A DNA stretch of 64,000 nt from Bradyrhizobium sp. CCGB12 (GTDB lineage: Bacteria > Pseudomonadota > Alphaproteobacteria > Rhizobiales > Xanthobacteraceae): positions 2,728,001-2,792,000 of the forward strand of contig NZ_JANADO010000001.1 of NCBI RefSeq assembly GCF_024199845.1, in the 5' to 3' direction. The translations under genes were made by a program, and so were the position numbers. The number at the start of each line of letters is the position of its first letter. The stretch's first letter is position 1. The notes under the pieces are model-generated. The model saw nothing but the letters and a program-made list of their open reading frames with translations, made no database searches and had not been told where the DNA came from. Shown here in pieces: positions 36,784 through 44,789 of this stretch.

Positions 36784-39700
36784 TGGCATCGATCTCGGAG
36801 CCCTTCATCCGCCGCCCGGTTGCGACCACGCTGCTGTCGATCGGGTTGTTCCTGCTGGGTGTCGTCGCCTACGAGTTCCTTCCCGTCGCCTCGGTCCCGA
36901 ACGTCGACTTTCCCGCCGTCTTCGTCTCGGCCAGCCGGCCCGGCGCCGATCCGTCCGTGATGGCGGCGACCGTGGCCTCGCCACTGGAACGGCGGCTTGG
37001 CGAAATCGCCGGCATCAACCAGATCACGTCGACGAGTTCGCTCGGCACGACCAACATCCAGCTCCAGTTCGATATCGGCCGCAACATCGACAAGGCGGCG
37101 CGAGACGTGCAGGCGGCCATCAACGCCTCGCTCGTCGATTTGCCGAGCGACCTGCCGACGCTGCCACGTTTCCGCAAGGCGAATACGGCCGGCGCGCCTG
37201 TCTTCGTTCTCGCGCTGACCTCGAAGACGCTGTCGGCCAGCGCCATCTATGATGTCGCCGATACGGTGCTGGCCCAGCGCATCTCGCAGGTACCCGGCGT
37301 CGGCGACGTCACGGTCTCGGGTGCCGATCAGCCGGCCGTGCGGGTGCAGCTCAACCCCGTCGCGCTGTCGAACGCCGGCATCGCCACCGACGACGTCAGG
37401 ACGGCGATCGTCAACGCCAATCCGCTCGGTCCCGTCGGCATCTTCAACGGCGAGCGCCAGAGCGAGACGTTGTCGCTGAACAAGCAGATGCGCACCGCGA
37501 AGGAGTTCCGCGATATCGTCATCAAGAGCTCCAACGGCAATTTCGTACGGCTGTCCGACGTCGCCGACATCGAGGATTCCGTCCGCAACGCCCGCTCCAT
37601 CGCCTGGTTCAACAAGCAGCCGGCGGTGCTGATCCAGATCACCAAGCAGGGCGATGCCAACGTCATCGACACCGTCGACAGGGTCAAGGCGCTGATCCCC
37701 GCGCTGAAGCAGTGGATCCCGGCCGGCGTCGAGATCTCCACCCTGGTCGATCGGACCGGCACGATCCGCGCCAGCGTGCTCGACATGCAATGGACCCTGC
37801 TGGCAACCGCGTTCCTCGTCATGGTCGTTGTATTCGTCTTCCTGCGGCGCCTCACACCGACGATCGCGGCGGGCATCTCGGTGCCGCTGGCGCTGGCCGG
37901 GACCTGTGCCGGCATGTGGGTCGCGGGCTTCTCGATCGACAATCTGTCGCTGATGGCGCTGGCGATCTCCGTCGGCTTCGTGGTCGACGACGCCATCGTC
38001 ATGATCGAGAACATGTTCCGCAATCTCGAGCAGGGCATGCGGCCGTTCCGGGCGGCGCAGGAGGGCGCCAAGCAGATCGGATTTACCGTGGTCTCGATCA
38101 GCCTGTCGCTGATCGCGGCCTTCACGCCGCTGATCTTCATGGACGGTATCGTCGGCCGTCTCCTGCGCGAATTCTCGCTGACGCTGACCTTCGCGATCCT
38201 GGTCTCGACGCTGGTGTCGCTCACGGTCACGCCGATGATTTGCGCCCATTACATCCGGCAGACCACCTCCGGCACCGCCACGCTGTTCGATCGGCTGATC
38301 GAGGGCTCGCTGTCACGGGTCGTCGCCTTCTACGCCCGCACCTTGCGCACCGTGTTGGAATTTCCGCTGCTGACGCTGATGGTGTTCTTCGCGACCATCG
38401 GCCTCACGGTGACGCTCTACATCAAGGTGCCCAAGGGCTATTTCCCGATCGACGATTCCGGTTTCATCATCGGCGCGACGCGCGCCTCGGCCGACATCTC
38501 GTTCCAGTCGATGCTCGGCCTCCAGCAGCGGCTCGCCGACATCGTGATGCAGGATCCGGCCGTGGCCGGCATCGGATCGACCGTGGGCAGCGGCGGCGGG
38601 CCGGGGGCGGCGACCTCGAACCGCGGCGTCATGTACATCAGCCTGAAGCCGCCGGAGGAGCGCGACCATGTCTCGACGCAGGTCGTCATCGACCGTCTCA
38701 GGCGCGCGCTGTATCCCGTGCCCGGCATCCGCCTCTTCATGTTCGCCGCCCAGGACGTGCGCGCCGGCGGCCGGCAGAGCGATTCCGACTATCAGTACAC
38801 GTTGACCAGCACCGATCTCGGCCTGCTGCAGAAATGGGCGCCGATCGTCGCCAAACGGATGGAGAGCGTCGAGGGCATCACCGACATTTCCAGCGACCGC
38901 GATCCCGGTGGGCTTCAGCTGACCTTGTCGATCGACCGCCAGAAGGCCTCGGCCCTCGGCGTCAACGTCCAGGACATCGACAACGCGCTGAACAACGCGT
39001 TCTCGCAGCGTCAGATCTCGATCATCTATACCCAGCGCAATCAGTACATGACCGTGCTGGAGATCGACCCGAAATTCCAGGTCGATCCCTCCAACCTCGA
39101 ACGCATCTATGTCGCGGGCGCCAATGACGTGCAGGTGCCGCTGTCGGCCGTGGTGCACGCGACGCGCACCCTCGCGGCGCTCGCGGTCTATCACTCGCAG
39201 TCGTTCCCCTCGACCACGGTGTCGTTCAACCTCCTACCCGACGTGCCGCTCCAGGCCGCGACGCAGAACATCCAGCGCGCGGTCGAGGAATTGCACATGC
39301 CCGAGGGCATCCGAGGCAGCTTTGACGGCAATGCCGGCGATTTCGCCAAGACCAGCAGCCGTCAGCCGCTCTTGATCCTCGGCGCGCTGGTCGCGATGTA
39401 TATCGTGCTCGGCGTGCTCTATGAGAGTCTCGCCCATCCGCTCACGATCATCTCGACGCTGCCCTCGGCCGGCCTCGGCGCGCTCCTGGCGCTCCAGCTC
39501 ACCAACACGCCGCTGACGGTGATCGCCTTCGTCGGCATCATCCTCTTGATCGGCATCGTCAAGAAGAACGGCATCATGATGGTCGACTTCGCGCTCGATG
39601 CCGAGCGCCAACGCGGGCTGTCCTCGGCCGAGGCGATCTTCGAGGCGTGCCAGGCGCGCTTCCGCCCGATCCTGATGACGACGATGGCGGCGCTGTTCGC

Positions 39701-39887
39701 CGGCATTCCGCTCGTGGTCGCGACCGGCCCCGGCACGGAGTTGCGCCGTCCGCTCGGCATCACCATCATCGGCGGCCTGTTCGTCTCGCAGATCCTGACG
39801 CTCTACACGACGCCGGTGATCTACCTCCTGATCGACCGTCTGCGGCGGCGATCTGCGCCGCGCCCGCTGGCTGCGCCGGCGGAATAG
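36783..39887 (+). CDS. RND efflux pump subunit 2 (MdtC-like)
   Basis: A 1034-aa second RND subunit, paralogous to the first. The Asp pair lies in FVVDDAIVMIENMFRNL, and IVKKNGIMMVDFALD is the conserved TM10 motif. The start ATG overlaps the previous stop. The frame is open upstream to 36360 only because it runs through the previous gene. Together with the first pump, the adaptor and the OMF it completes an MdtABC-plus-OMF system. No local regulator gene is visible. Confidence 0.93.
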   Translation: MASISEPFIRRPVATTLLSIGLFLLGVVAYEFLPVASVPNVDFPAVFVSASRPGADPSVMAATVASPLERRLGEIAGINQITSTSSLGTTNIQLQFDIGRNIDKAARDVQAAINASLVDLPSDLPTLPRFRKANTAGAPVFVLALTSKTLSASAIYDVADTVLAQRISQVPGVGDVTVSGADQPAVRVQLNPVALSNAGIATDDVRTAIVNANPLGPVGIFNGERQSETLSLNKQMRTAKEFRDIVIKSSNGNFVRLSDVADIEDSVRNARSIAWFNKQPAVLIQITKQGDANVIDTVDRVKALIPALKQWIPAGVEISTLVDRTGTIRASVLDMQWTLLATAFLVMVVVFVFLRRLTPTIAAGISVPLALAGTCAGMWVAGFSIDNLSLMALAISVGFVVDDAIVMIENMFRNLEQGMRPFRAAQEGAKQIGFTVVSISLSLIAAFTPLIFMDGIVGRLLREFSLTLTFAILVSTLVSLTVTPMICAHYIRQTTSGTATLFDRLIEGSLSRVVAFYARTLRTVLEFPLLTLMVFFATIGLTVTLYIKVPKGYFPIDDSGFIIGATRASADISFQSMLGLQQRLADIVMQDPAVAGIGSTVGSGGGPGAATSNRGVMYISLKPPEERDHVSTQVVIDRLRRALYPVPGIRLFMFAAQDVRAGGRQSDSDYQYTLTSTDLGLLQKWAPIVAKRMESVEGITDISSDRDPGGLQLTLSIDRQKASALGVNVQDIDNALNNAFSQRQISIIYTQRNQYMTVLEIDPKFQVDPSNLERIYVAGANDVQVPLSAVVHATRTLAALAVYHSQSFPSTTVSFNLLPDVPLQAATQNIQRAVEELHMPEGIRGSFDGNAGDFAKTSSRQPLLILGALVAMYIVLGVLYESLAHPLTIISTLPSAGLGALLALQLTNTPLTVIAFVGIILLIGIVKKNGIMMVDFALDAERQRGLSSAEAIFEACQARFRPILMTTMAALFAGIPLVVATGPGTELRRPLGITIIGGLFVSQILTLYTTPVIYLLIDRLRRRSAPRPLAAPAE

Positions 39888-39923
39888 GTTGTTGAAGCGC
39901 CGCTTCAAGCGTATAGCGGCGCC

Positions 39924-40658
39924 ATGTCCAACCTGCCCGACGCCGCGCCGGCCGAGCCGATCCCCGAATGCCCGCACTGCCAGAAGCCGATGCCGCTGTG
40001 CATCTGCGACAGCGTCACGCCCATTGAAAATCGCCTCTCGCTCCTGATCCTCCAGCATCCGCAGGAGCAGGACAGGGCGCTCGGCACTGCGCGGCTGCTT
40101 GCGAAACATTTCGCCGATGCCACGGTGCGCGTCGGCCTGTCCTGGCCGAGCCTGTCCAAGGCGCTGGGGCGGCCGGTCGAGAACGCCGCCCGTTGGGCCG
40201 TGCTCTATCTCGGCTCGGCCCGCGCCGCCGATCTCGACGCCGAGGGCGAGATCGTCGCGCTCAATCGCAAGGGCGAGGTCGCGGACAACCAGCGCGCGAT
40301 CCTCGGCAAGCTCGAAGGCGTCGTGCTGCTCGACGGCACCTGGAGCCAGGCCAAGGCGCTGTGGTGGCGCAATCCCTGGATGCTGAAATGCCAGCGCGTG
40401 ATCCTCAACCCGCAGAGCCCCTCGCGCTACGGACGCCTGCGCAAGGAGCCGCGCCGCGACGGGCTTTCGACCATCGAAGCGGCCGCAACGATTCTGGCTG
40501 GGCTCGAGAAGCGCCCCGACATCGCCGATGCGCTGCACGCCAGTTTTGAACGACTGTTAGCGCGCTACCGCGAGGTTCAAGCCGAAATGCCGGAATTGGC
40601 GCCAAAGCCGGCTCCAAAGGGCCGCCGGCGCGATTTCCGGCGCAGCAAGCGCGCCTGA
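39924..40658 (+). CDS. DTW-domain tRNA-uridine aminocarboxypropyltransferase
   Basis: A 244-aa DTW-domain enzyme expected to add the 3-amino-3-carboxypropyl group of SAM to uridine in tRNA (acp3U). The N-terminal Cys cluster CPHCQKPMPLCIC (about 16-28) is a probable zinc site. The catalytic DTW-type motif is LLDGTWSQA, and SRYGRLRKEP binds substrate. The C-terminus is basic (RRRDFRRSKRA), suiting tRNA binding. It sits 37 nt after the efflux operon and just before tRNA-Cys; the position target is inferred from the family. Confidence 0.88.
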   Translation: MSNLPDAAPAEPIPECPHCQKPMPLCICDSVTPIENRLSLLILQHPQEQDRALGTARLLAKHFADATVRVGLSWPSLSKALGRPVENAARWAVLYLGSARAADLDAEGEIVALNRKGEVADNQRAILGKLEGVVLLDGTWSQAKALWWRNPWMLKCQRVILNPQSPSRYGRLRKEPRRDGLSTIEAAATILAGLEKRPDIADALHASFERLLARYREVQAEMPELAPKPAPKGRRRDFRRSKRA

Positions 40659-40735
40659 CGTCGACCATATCGTCCGCTTGTGCGGCTGTTGCACTTGCGA
40701 CAAGCGCCGGAAATGTCTAAGGCATTCGGCCGTGG

Positions 40736-40809
40736 GGCCACGTGGCGGAGTGGTTACGCAACGGTCTGCAAAACCGTGTACACCAGTTCAATTCTGGTCG
40801 TGGCCTCCA
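40736..40809 (+). tRNA. tRNA-Cys (GCA)
   Basis: Acceptor GGCCACG pairs with CGTGGCC, the anticodon loop CTGCAAA carries GCA between ACGGT and ACCGT, and the T-loop is TTCAATT. CCA is encoded (40807-40809). A normal 74-nt cloverleaf. Confidence 0.95.
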
Positions 40810-40989
40810 TCACAAGCATCTGATCTCTCAAAACAAATCGATTTGACGCAGATCCTGCCTGGACCGGCAGCCGACGGCCCATGCTCCGGGTTTGCCCGGG
40901 TCCTGGCGGAAACCCGCGATTCAGGCTCGTTGGCATAGCGTTCGCATGGATTGGGCGAAGCATCCCAACCAACGAGCGCTGGAGAAGCC

Positions 40990-41136
40990 GTGGGCGAAAT
41001 CGTCCGATTTATTCCAAAATCCGAGCTGGAGCGGGCTCGCCTCATTCGTGAGGCGCGCGCGATCTATGACAGCATCTTTCCGCCGGCCGCGCCCGACCGG
41101 GTGCCGCAGAACGGTGAGGATCGCGTCAAGCCTTGA
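40990..41136 (+). CDS. Small conserved-type hypothetical protein, 48 aa
   Basis: From GTG 40990 this encodes 48 residues starting (M)GEIVRFIPKSELERARLI, an amphipathic, basic helix followed by a Pro-rich tail. GGAGA lies 5 nt upstream. The sequence style matches a short protein family common in Bradyrhizobium; function unknown. Confidence 0.65.
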   Translation: MGEIVRFIPKSELERARLIREARAIYDSIFPPAAPDRVPQNGEDRVKP

Positions 41137-41173
41137 CCGTTGGGGCGCCGGATTTTCGGCGAGCGTCTACAGC

Positions 41174-41194
41174 AAAACGCCCGCGAGGCGGGCG
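41174..41194 (-). terminator. Terminator of the 64-aa reverse-strand gene
   Basis: CGCCCGC (41178-41184) pairs with GCGGGCG (41188-41194); on the reverse strand the stem is followed by TTTT (complement of 41174-41177). Confidence 0.65.
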
Positions 41195-41218
41195 CTTCCG
41201 GTCACAATGAAGATGAAC

Positions 41219-41413
41219 TCAGCAGGCCGCGTACCAGCCGTCGGGAAAGGGCAGGAGGGGCCAGGCGCCCTCGTTGTCGTTGGCGGCCTTGGGCGTCGCG
41301 TCGAAGCTCCACGAGCGGGGCACGAATTCCTCCTCCGGCGCGGGCGCAAAATCCTCGTGGATCATGACGTCCCGGACGGCATTCAGCAGCAAATTGAATT
41401 CGGCTTCGCTCAT
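41219..41413 (-). CDS. Small hypothetical protein, 64 aa
   Basis: From ATG 41413 (MSEAEFNLLLNAVRD) this encodes an acidic 64-residue protein ending DGWYAAC. A GGAGGG Shine-Dalgarno lies just upstream, and an intrinsic terminator follows the stop, so it is a complete transcription unit. No domain is recognised. A start at 41449 would add 12 residues. Confidence 0.7.
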   Translation of the reverse strand: MSEAEFNLLLNAVRDVMIHEDFAPAPEEEFVPRSWSFDATPKAANDNEGAWPLLPFPDGWYAAC

Positions 41414-41540
41414 CACACCCTCCGGAACGCGGATGGCGCAATGTCGCAAAGCCGGTTTGTTTCCCGATTGATCCGATCGTTCGCATTTTAACGATCAGGC
41501 GATCAGGTCCCGATTGGTTAGCGATTCCTGAAAATCCCCT

Positions 41541-41559
41541 CGGGAACTCTAGGTTCCCG
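41541..41559. promoter_or_regulatory. Short perfect palindrome
   Basis: CGGGAAC (41541-41547) and GTTCCCG (41553-41559) flank TCTAG, about 115 nt upstream of the Cys-rich secreted protein gene. It may be an operator or RNA hairpin. Confidence 0.3.
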
Positions 41560-41672
41560 CGTCCGGCCGGCAGTGTGAAAGAGATCACATCTCCGCAGCT
41601 TTATTTCTCGCACCCTTCATCGCGACCCTGGCCGACGCAGCCGGGCGGGCAGGGCAGAACGGGAGAGCGGTC

Positions 41673-41933
41673 ATGAAGGCAAGGTTCTTGCGGTTTGCAG
41701 GTGTGAAGAACAGGGCGCGCCGCGCCTCCACGGTCGGGCTGTTCCTGACGCTGTTTGCGTCCACGGCCCATGCGCAGGGAACGCCGGAGCAGCGCCGGGC
41801 CTGCACGCCCGACGTGTATCGGCTCTGCGCCGGCGAAATCCCCAACGTTCGCGCCATCACCGCGTGCCTGCGGCGCAACCGGGCCAGCCTGAGCGAAGGC
41901 TGCCGCAGCGTGTTCGACCAGGCCGGCGGGTAG
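41673..41933 (+). CDS. Small secreted Cys-rich protein
   Basis: An 86-aa exported protein. It has a signal peptide (about 1-35, cleavage after AHA), then a compact domain with four Cys in CTPDVYRLCAGE, TACLRRNRASLSEGC. That spacing matches the cysteine-rich GLG1-type repeat, probably making two disulfides in the periplasm. GGGAGAG precedes the ATG. Function unknown. Confidence 0.75.
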   Translation: MKARFLRFAGVKNRARRASTVGLFLTLFASTAHAQGTPEQRRACTPDVYRLCAGEIPNVRAITACLRRNRASLSEGCRSVFDQAGG

Positions 41934-42070
41934 TTCTGTGGATTTGTGCGCAGCAAGTGGCGCGCGCGCCACGCAAATCTGCTGATTGATGTCTGTGGAT
42001 ATGCTGCGGATAGGCTGTTGAGTGATGGTGCTCGTTCAACGGGCGTTCGCAATTCCGAGACGCGATCCGG

Positions 42071-42088
42071 TAGCCCGGATGGAGCGCA
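42071..42088. repeat. Left part of a palindromic repeat split by the insertion sequence
   Basis: GTAGCCCGGATGGAGCG is the outer arm of a scattered GC palindrome. Its partner, GTAGTCCGGATCGAGCG on the reverse strand, lies beyond the insertion sequence near 43829-43845. Confidence 0.6.
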
Positions 42089-43775
42089 GAGGCTGGGCAA
42101 GTATTTGTTTGGGCGCGGCTTACGCGGCATATCGGAAAATTGGACGGATTTGGGCTCGGATTGGCGCTGGAGCGGGCCGTATCCGGGTGATGATGTCGGT
42201 GATGTCGGTGATGGCGTTGAGCAGCAAGAGTGCCAAATGCGGAAGCCGGCTTGCCAGATAGGCCATGAAGGCGTCGAGGCCGAGAATGCTGAGGACTCGG
42301 GAGAAATTGTAGCAAAGCGCCATCAGGCTCCATTCGCCACAGACTTTGTCGAAGCCGCGGACGAGGAAGTGGCGGTAGCCGGCCCGGCATTTGATGGTGC
42401 CGAAGGGGTGTTCGGCGAGTTCGGCGCGGCGGCGCATCTGGGCCTCGGCGCCCTGCATCCGCGCGCGATGCCGATCCAGCACCGCTTCATGCTCCCAGCG
42501 CTGGACGGTGCGCGTCGGGATCTTGACGGTGACACAGCGCGCGCGCAGCGGGCAGGCGTCGCAATCTGACTTGCGGCTGACATACCTGATCTCGATCCGG
42601 TTGCCGTTGGTCTTGCGACCGTCCGTGGGACGCAGCTGCTTGCCGGCGGGACAGCGATAGACATCCGCTTCGGCGTCGTAGGCGAACGCCTCATGGCTGA
42701 TGCGATCCTGCGCTTCGAGCCGCGTGGTTCGCTTGGCCAGCGGAACGTAGGCGGCAATGCCGTTCTCCTCGCAGTCCTTGAGCGTATGGCCGTTGTAGTA
42801 GCCGGTATCGGCGAGAACCGTCAGCGTCTCGACGCCAAGCTCGTCCTTTGCGGCCTTGGCCATGTCGTAAAGCTGGCCGCTATCGTTGCCGTCGTTGACG
42901 ACCTCGCTCGCCGCGATCAGAGCGTGCTTGTCGTCGACGCCGATCTGAACGTTATAGCCTGCCACCACCTGGCCGTTCTTCGACAACAGGCGGGCATCCG
43001 GATCGGTTCGCGACAGCTGCGTCTGCCCGCTCTCCTCCAGTCGTGCCAGATCGGCCTGCAAGCTGGCGCGCTTGGCCATCAACGCCGCCACCTCTTGTGC
43101 GAGGTCTCCGCCGCGACTGCCATCGCCTCCGCCATCCCGCCCCGCGGGTGGACGTTCCACCTCGGCGCTGTCGTTGGCCTCGAGCGTGGCACCATAGGCT
43201 TCAATATCCTGCTCGATCTCCGCCAGCCGCTTGGCGAGCTTGCGCTGCGTTTTGATGCTCGCCTTGCTGGCGTTGCCATCAAAAAACGCACCGTCGATCG
43301 CCACAACCTCTCCGCCAATCAGACCGAGTTCGCGCAGCATCAGCACAAACTCCCGGTTCACCGCCTTGAGCGTCTTCCAGTTCTCCTGGCGGAACTTGGC
43401 GATGGTGCGATAGCCCGGCACCAGGCGCTTCATCAGCCAGATCAGTTCCAGATTGCGCCGGGCTTCGCGCTCCAGGTTGCGCGACGACCGGATCCGGTTC
43501 AGGTAGCCATAAAGATAAAGCTTCAGCAGGTCGGCCGGGTCATAAGGTGGCTGTCCAGCCCCGCCGCTCGATCCGGCATGGCGGAAGCCAAGCTTCCCGA
43601 GGTCAAGCGCTGCAACAAAAGCCTCGATCACCCGAACCGGATTGTCGCCGGCCACATAATCTTCCACCCGCGCCGGCAGAAGGCTCGGCTGATCCCGCCT
43701 GACGCCGGTTTTGAAGGTACGATTCGTCATGCCGAATCCTACCTTCACTCGATGTTAGAATCTTGCCCAGTCTCG
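42089..43775. mobile_element. IS1182-family insertion sequence
   Basis: About 1.69 kb, bounded by 13-bp imperfect terminal inverted repeats: GAGGCTGGGCAAG at 42089-42101 and its inverted copy GAGACTGGGCAAG (43775-43763). One full-length transposase gene fills it on the reverse strand. The flanks are two halves of a palindromic repeat; no clear target duplication is visible. Confidence 0.85.
42120..43730 (-). CDS. IS1182-family transposase
   Basis: A 536-aa DDE transposase. DQPSLLPARVEDYVAGDNPVR and AIDGAFFDGNASK (first catalytic Asp) are at the front, and LADTGYYNGHTLKDCEENG (second Asp) lies in the middle. CDACPLRARCV is a zinc-like Cys patch, and EHPFGTIKCRAGYRHFLVRG holds the last acidic residue. 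It is full length with no frameshift, so the element may be active. The ATG at 43730 (MTNRTFKTGV) is preferred over 43748. Confidence 0.92.
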   Translation of the reverse strand: MTNRTFKTGVRRDQPSLLPARVEDYVAGDNPVRVIEAFVAALDLGKLGFRHAGSSGGAGQPPYDPADLLKLYLYGYLNRIRSSRNLEREARRNLELIWLMKRLVPGYRTIAKFRQENWKTLKAVNREFVLMLRELGLIGGEVVAIDGAFFDGNASKASIKTQRKLAKRLAEIEQDIEAYGATLEANDSAEVERPPAGRDGGGDGSRGGDLAQEVAALMAKRASLQADLARLEESGQTQLSRTDPDARLLSKNGQVVAGYNVQIGVDDKHALIAASEVVNDGNDSGQLYDMAKAAKDELGVETLTVLADTGYYNGHTLKDCEENGIAAYVPLAKRTTRLEAQDRISHEAFAYDAEADVYRCPAGKQLRPTDGRKTNGNRIEIRYVSRKSDCDACPLRARCVTVKIPTRTVQRWEHEAVLDRHRARMQGAEAQMRRRAELAEHPFGTIKCRAGYRHFLVRGFDKVCGEWSLMALCYNFSRVLSILGLDAFMAYLASRLPHLALLLLNAITDITDIITRIRPAPAPIRAQIRPIFRYAA

Positions 43776-43850
43776 AAGCGAAATCCGGGGCCGCTGTGTC
43801 CGCCGCGGAATCCCGGATTACGTTTCGCTCGATCCGGACTACAAGCTACG
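43776..43850. repeat. Right part of the split palindromic repeat
   Basis: Starts GAAGCGAAATCCGGGG and ends with inverted arms around 43811-43845 (AATCCCGGATTACGTTTCGC and CGATCCGGACTAC). Joined to 42071-42088 it restores one continuous palindromic unit. Confidence 0.6.
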
Positions 43851-44067
43851 AGCCCTAGCGTTGCCCGTCGGGCAAAACACGCCACGGCTCGGTCAATCGC
43901 CTACGCTGAAATATTCGCCTTTACAGAATTTCTGATTTAGCGCATTGTCGTGCCACCTCATCCCAGTCAGAGGGGCGTATCGCGATCGTCACGAAACGCG
44001 GGATGGGCCGTGGTGGACGCTGGCAGCACCGGCGCGACGGGCAATCGCAGGGCGGGAGACCGTGAGC

Positions 44068-44462
44068 GATCGCGGCGCGCACACGAACGGCGCTATCAGC
44101 GTACGGCAAAACCGTGTCGTCCTGACGCCCGGGGTCTGTGCGTCAAGCCTTGCGGCGATGTGTGCTGCCCGACCGGGTGCGTTCATCAGTCATCCGCAAG
44201 GCGACGGGGGCAATAGTGCATCGCTCCCCGGGGAGAACTCGGCATAAGCCGTCAAACCATCGCGCAGGGAAGGCCGGTTGTTTTAGGCTTCACCTGTATG
44301 CCGCTGTGCAACCCTTGTAGCGCAACCTTCCGCACAGTGGACCCGTGGGTGCCCGGCCGGCACCCGGTCTTCCCTGCGCCCTCTGACAAAGAGGGTATCG
44401 TGATGAAGCAAAGCTCGGGCGAGAAAAGCCGCGAGGACGCGCAGGTGTGTCTGCGAGTTGAG
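44068..44462 (+). repeat. Long structured repeat, copy A
   Basis: This ~390-bp unit is about 94% identical over 330 bp to the reverse complement of the right end of the window (63600-64000). It contains a 16-bp stem (44262-44277 with 44364-44379) and a nested stem GGGTGCC/GGCACCC (44347-44365). Short frames inside it look spurious. Similarity fades after the GACAAAGAGGGT sequence near 44390. Confidence 0.75.
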
Positions 44463-44498
44463 ATGCGAGTTGGCGGCGCCCGGTGATGCCTCTTGCTC

Positions 44499-44585
44499 CG
44501 TCATTGCGAGCGAAGCGAAGCAATCCAGAGTATCACCGCGGAGGGATTCTGGATTGCTTCGTCGCAAGAGCTCCTCGCAATGACG
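44499..44585. repeat. Palindromic repeat (second family), copy 1
   Basis: It starts CGTCATTGCGAGCGAAGCGA and ends with the inverted form (CTGGATTGCTTCGTCGCAAG to GCAATGACG). A related copy lies at 58168-58275. Confidence 0.75.
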
Positions 44586-44759
44586 AACTGAGAGAGCTCG
44601 TTGCATTTCATCTCAAATTGCAACTCGCGCGTGCAAGAAGTCTTGATCGGCGGGTGATCTAAGGTGATCTGCCTGCCTTGAACGCGCGCCTGAGCGATCG
44701 CGACTAACCAACAGAGTGCCTAAGGGATCAGTGGAACGTGATCGCGACTCCTCTTCCTA

Positions 44760-44778
44760 AAGCACCAAAATGGTGCTT
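44760..44778 (+). promoter_or_regulatory. Hairpin at the start of the TnpB-like/PspA ORF
   Basis: AGCACCA (44761-44767) pairs with TGGTGCT (44771-44777) around AAA, and the motif TTGGTGCTTT repeats part of the arm just after. It lies immediately before the possible TTG start (44778) and 12 nt before the ATG at 44790. Confidence 0.4.
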
Positions 44779-44789
44779 TGGTGCTTTCC

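Noticed and set aside
42693..43940. 415-codon forward frame
   Set aside because: Antisense to the intact transposase gene and without protein-like features.
44298..44486. Short ORF starting MPLCNPCSATF
   Set aside because: Lies in the structured repeat; such frames recur only because the repeat recurs.
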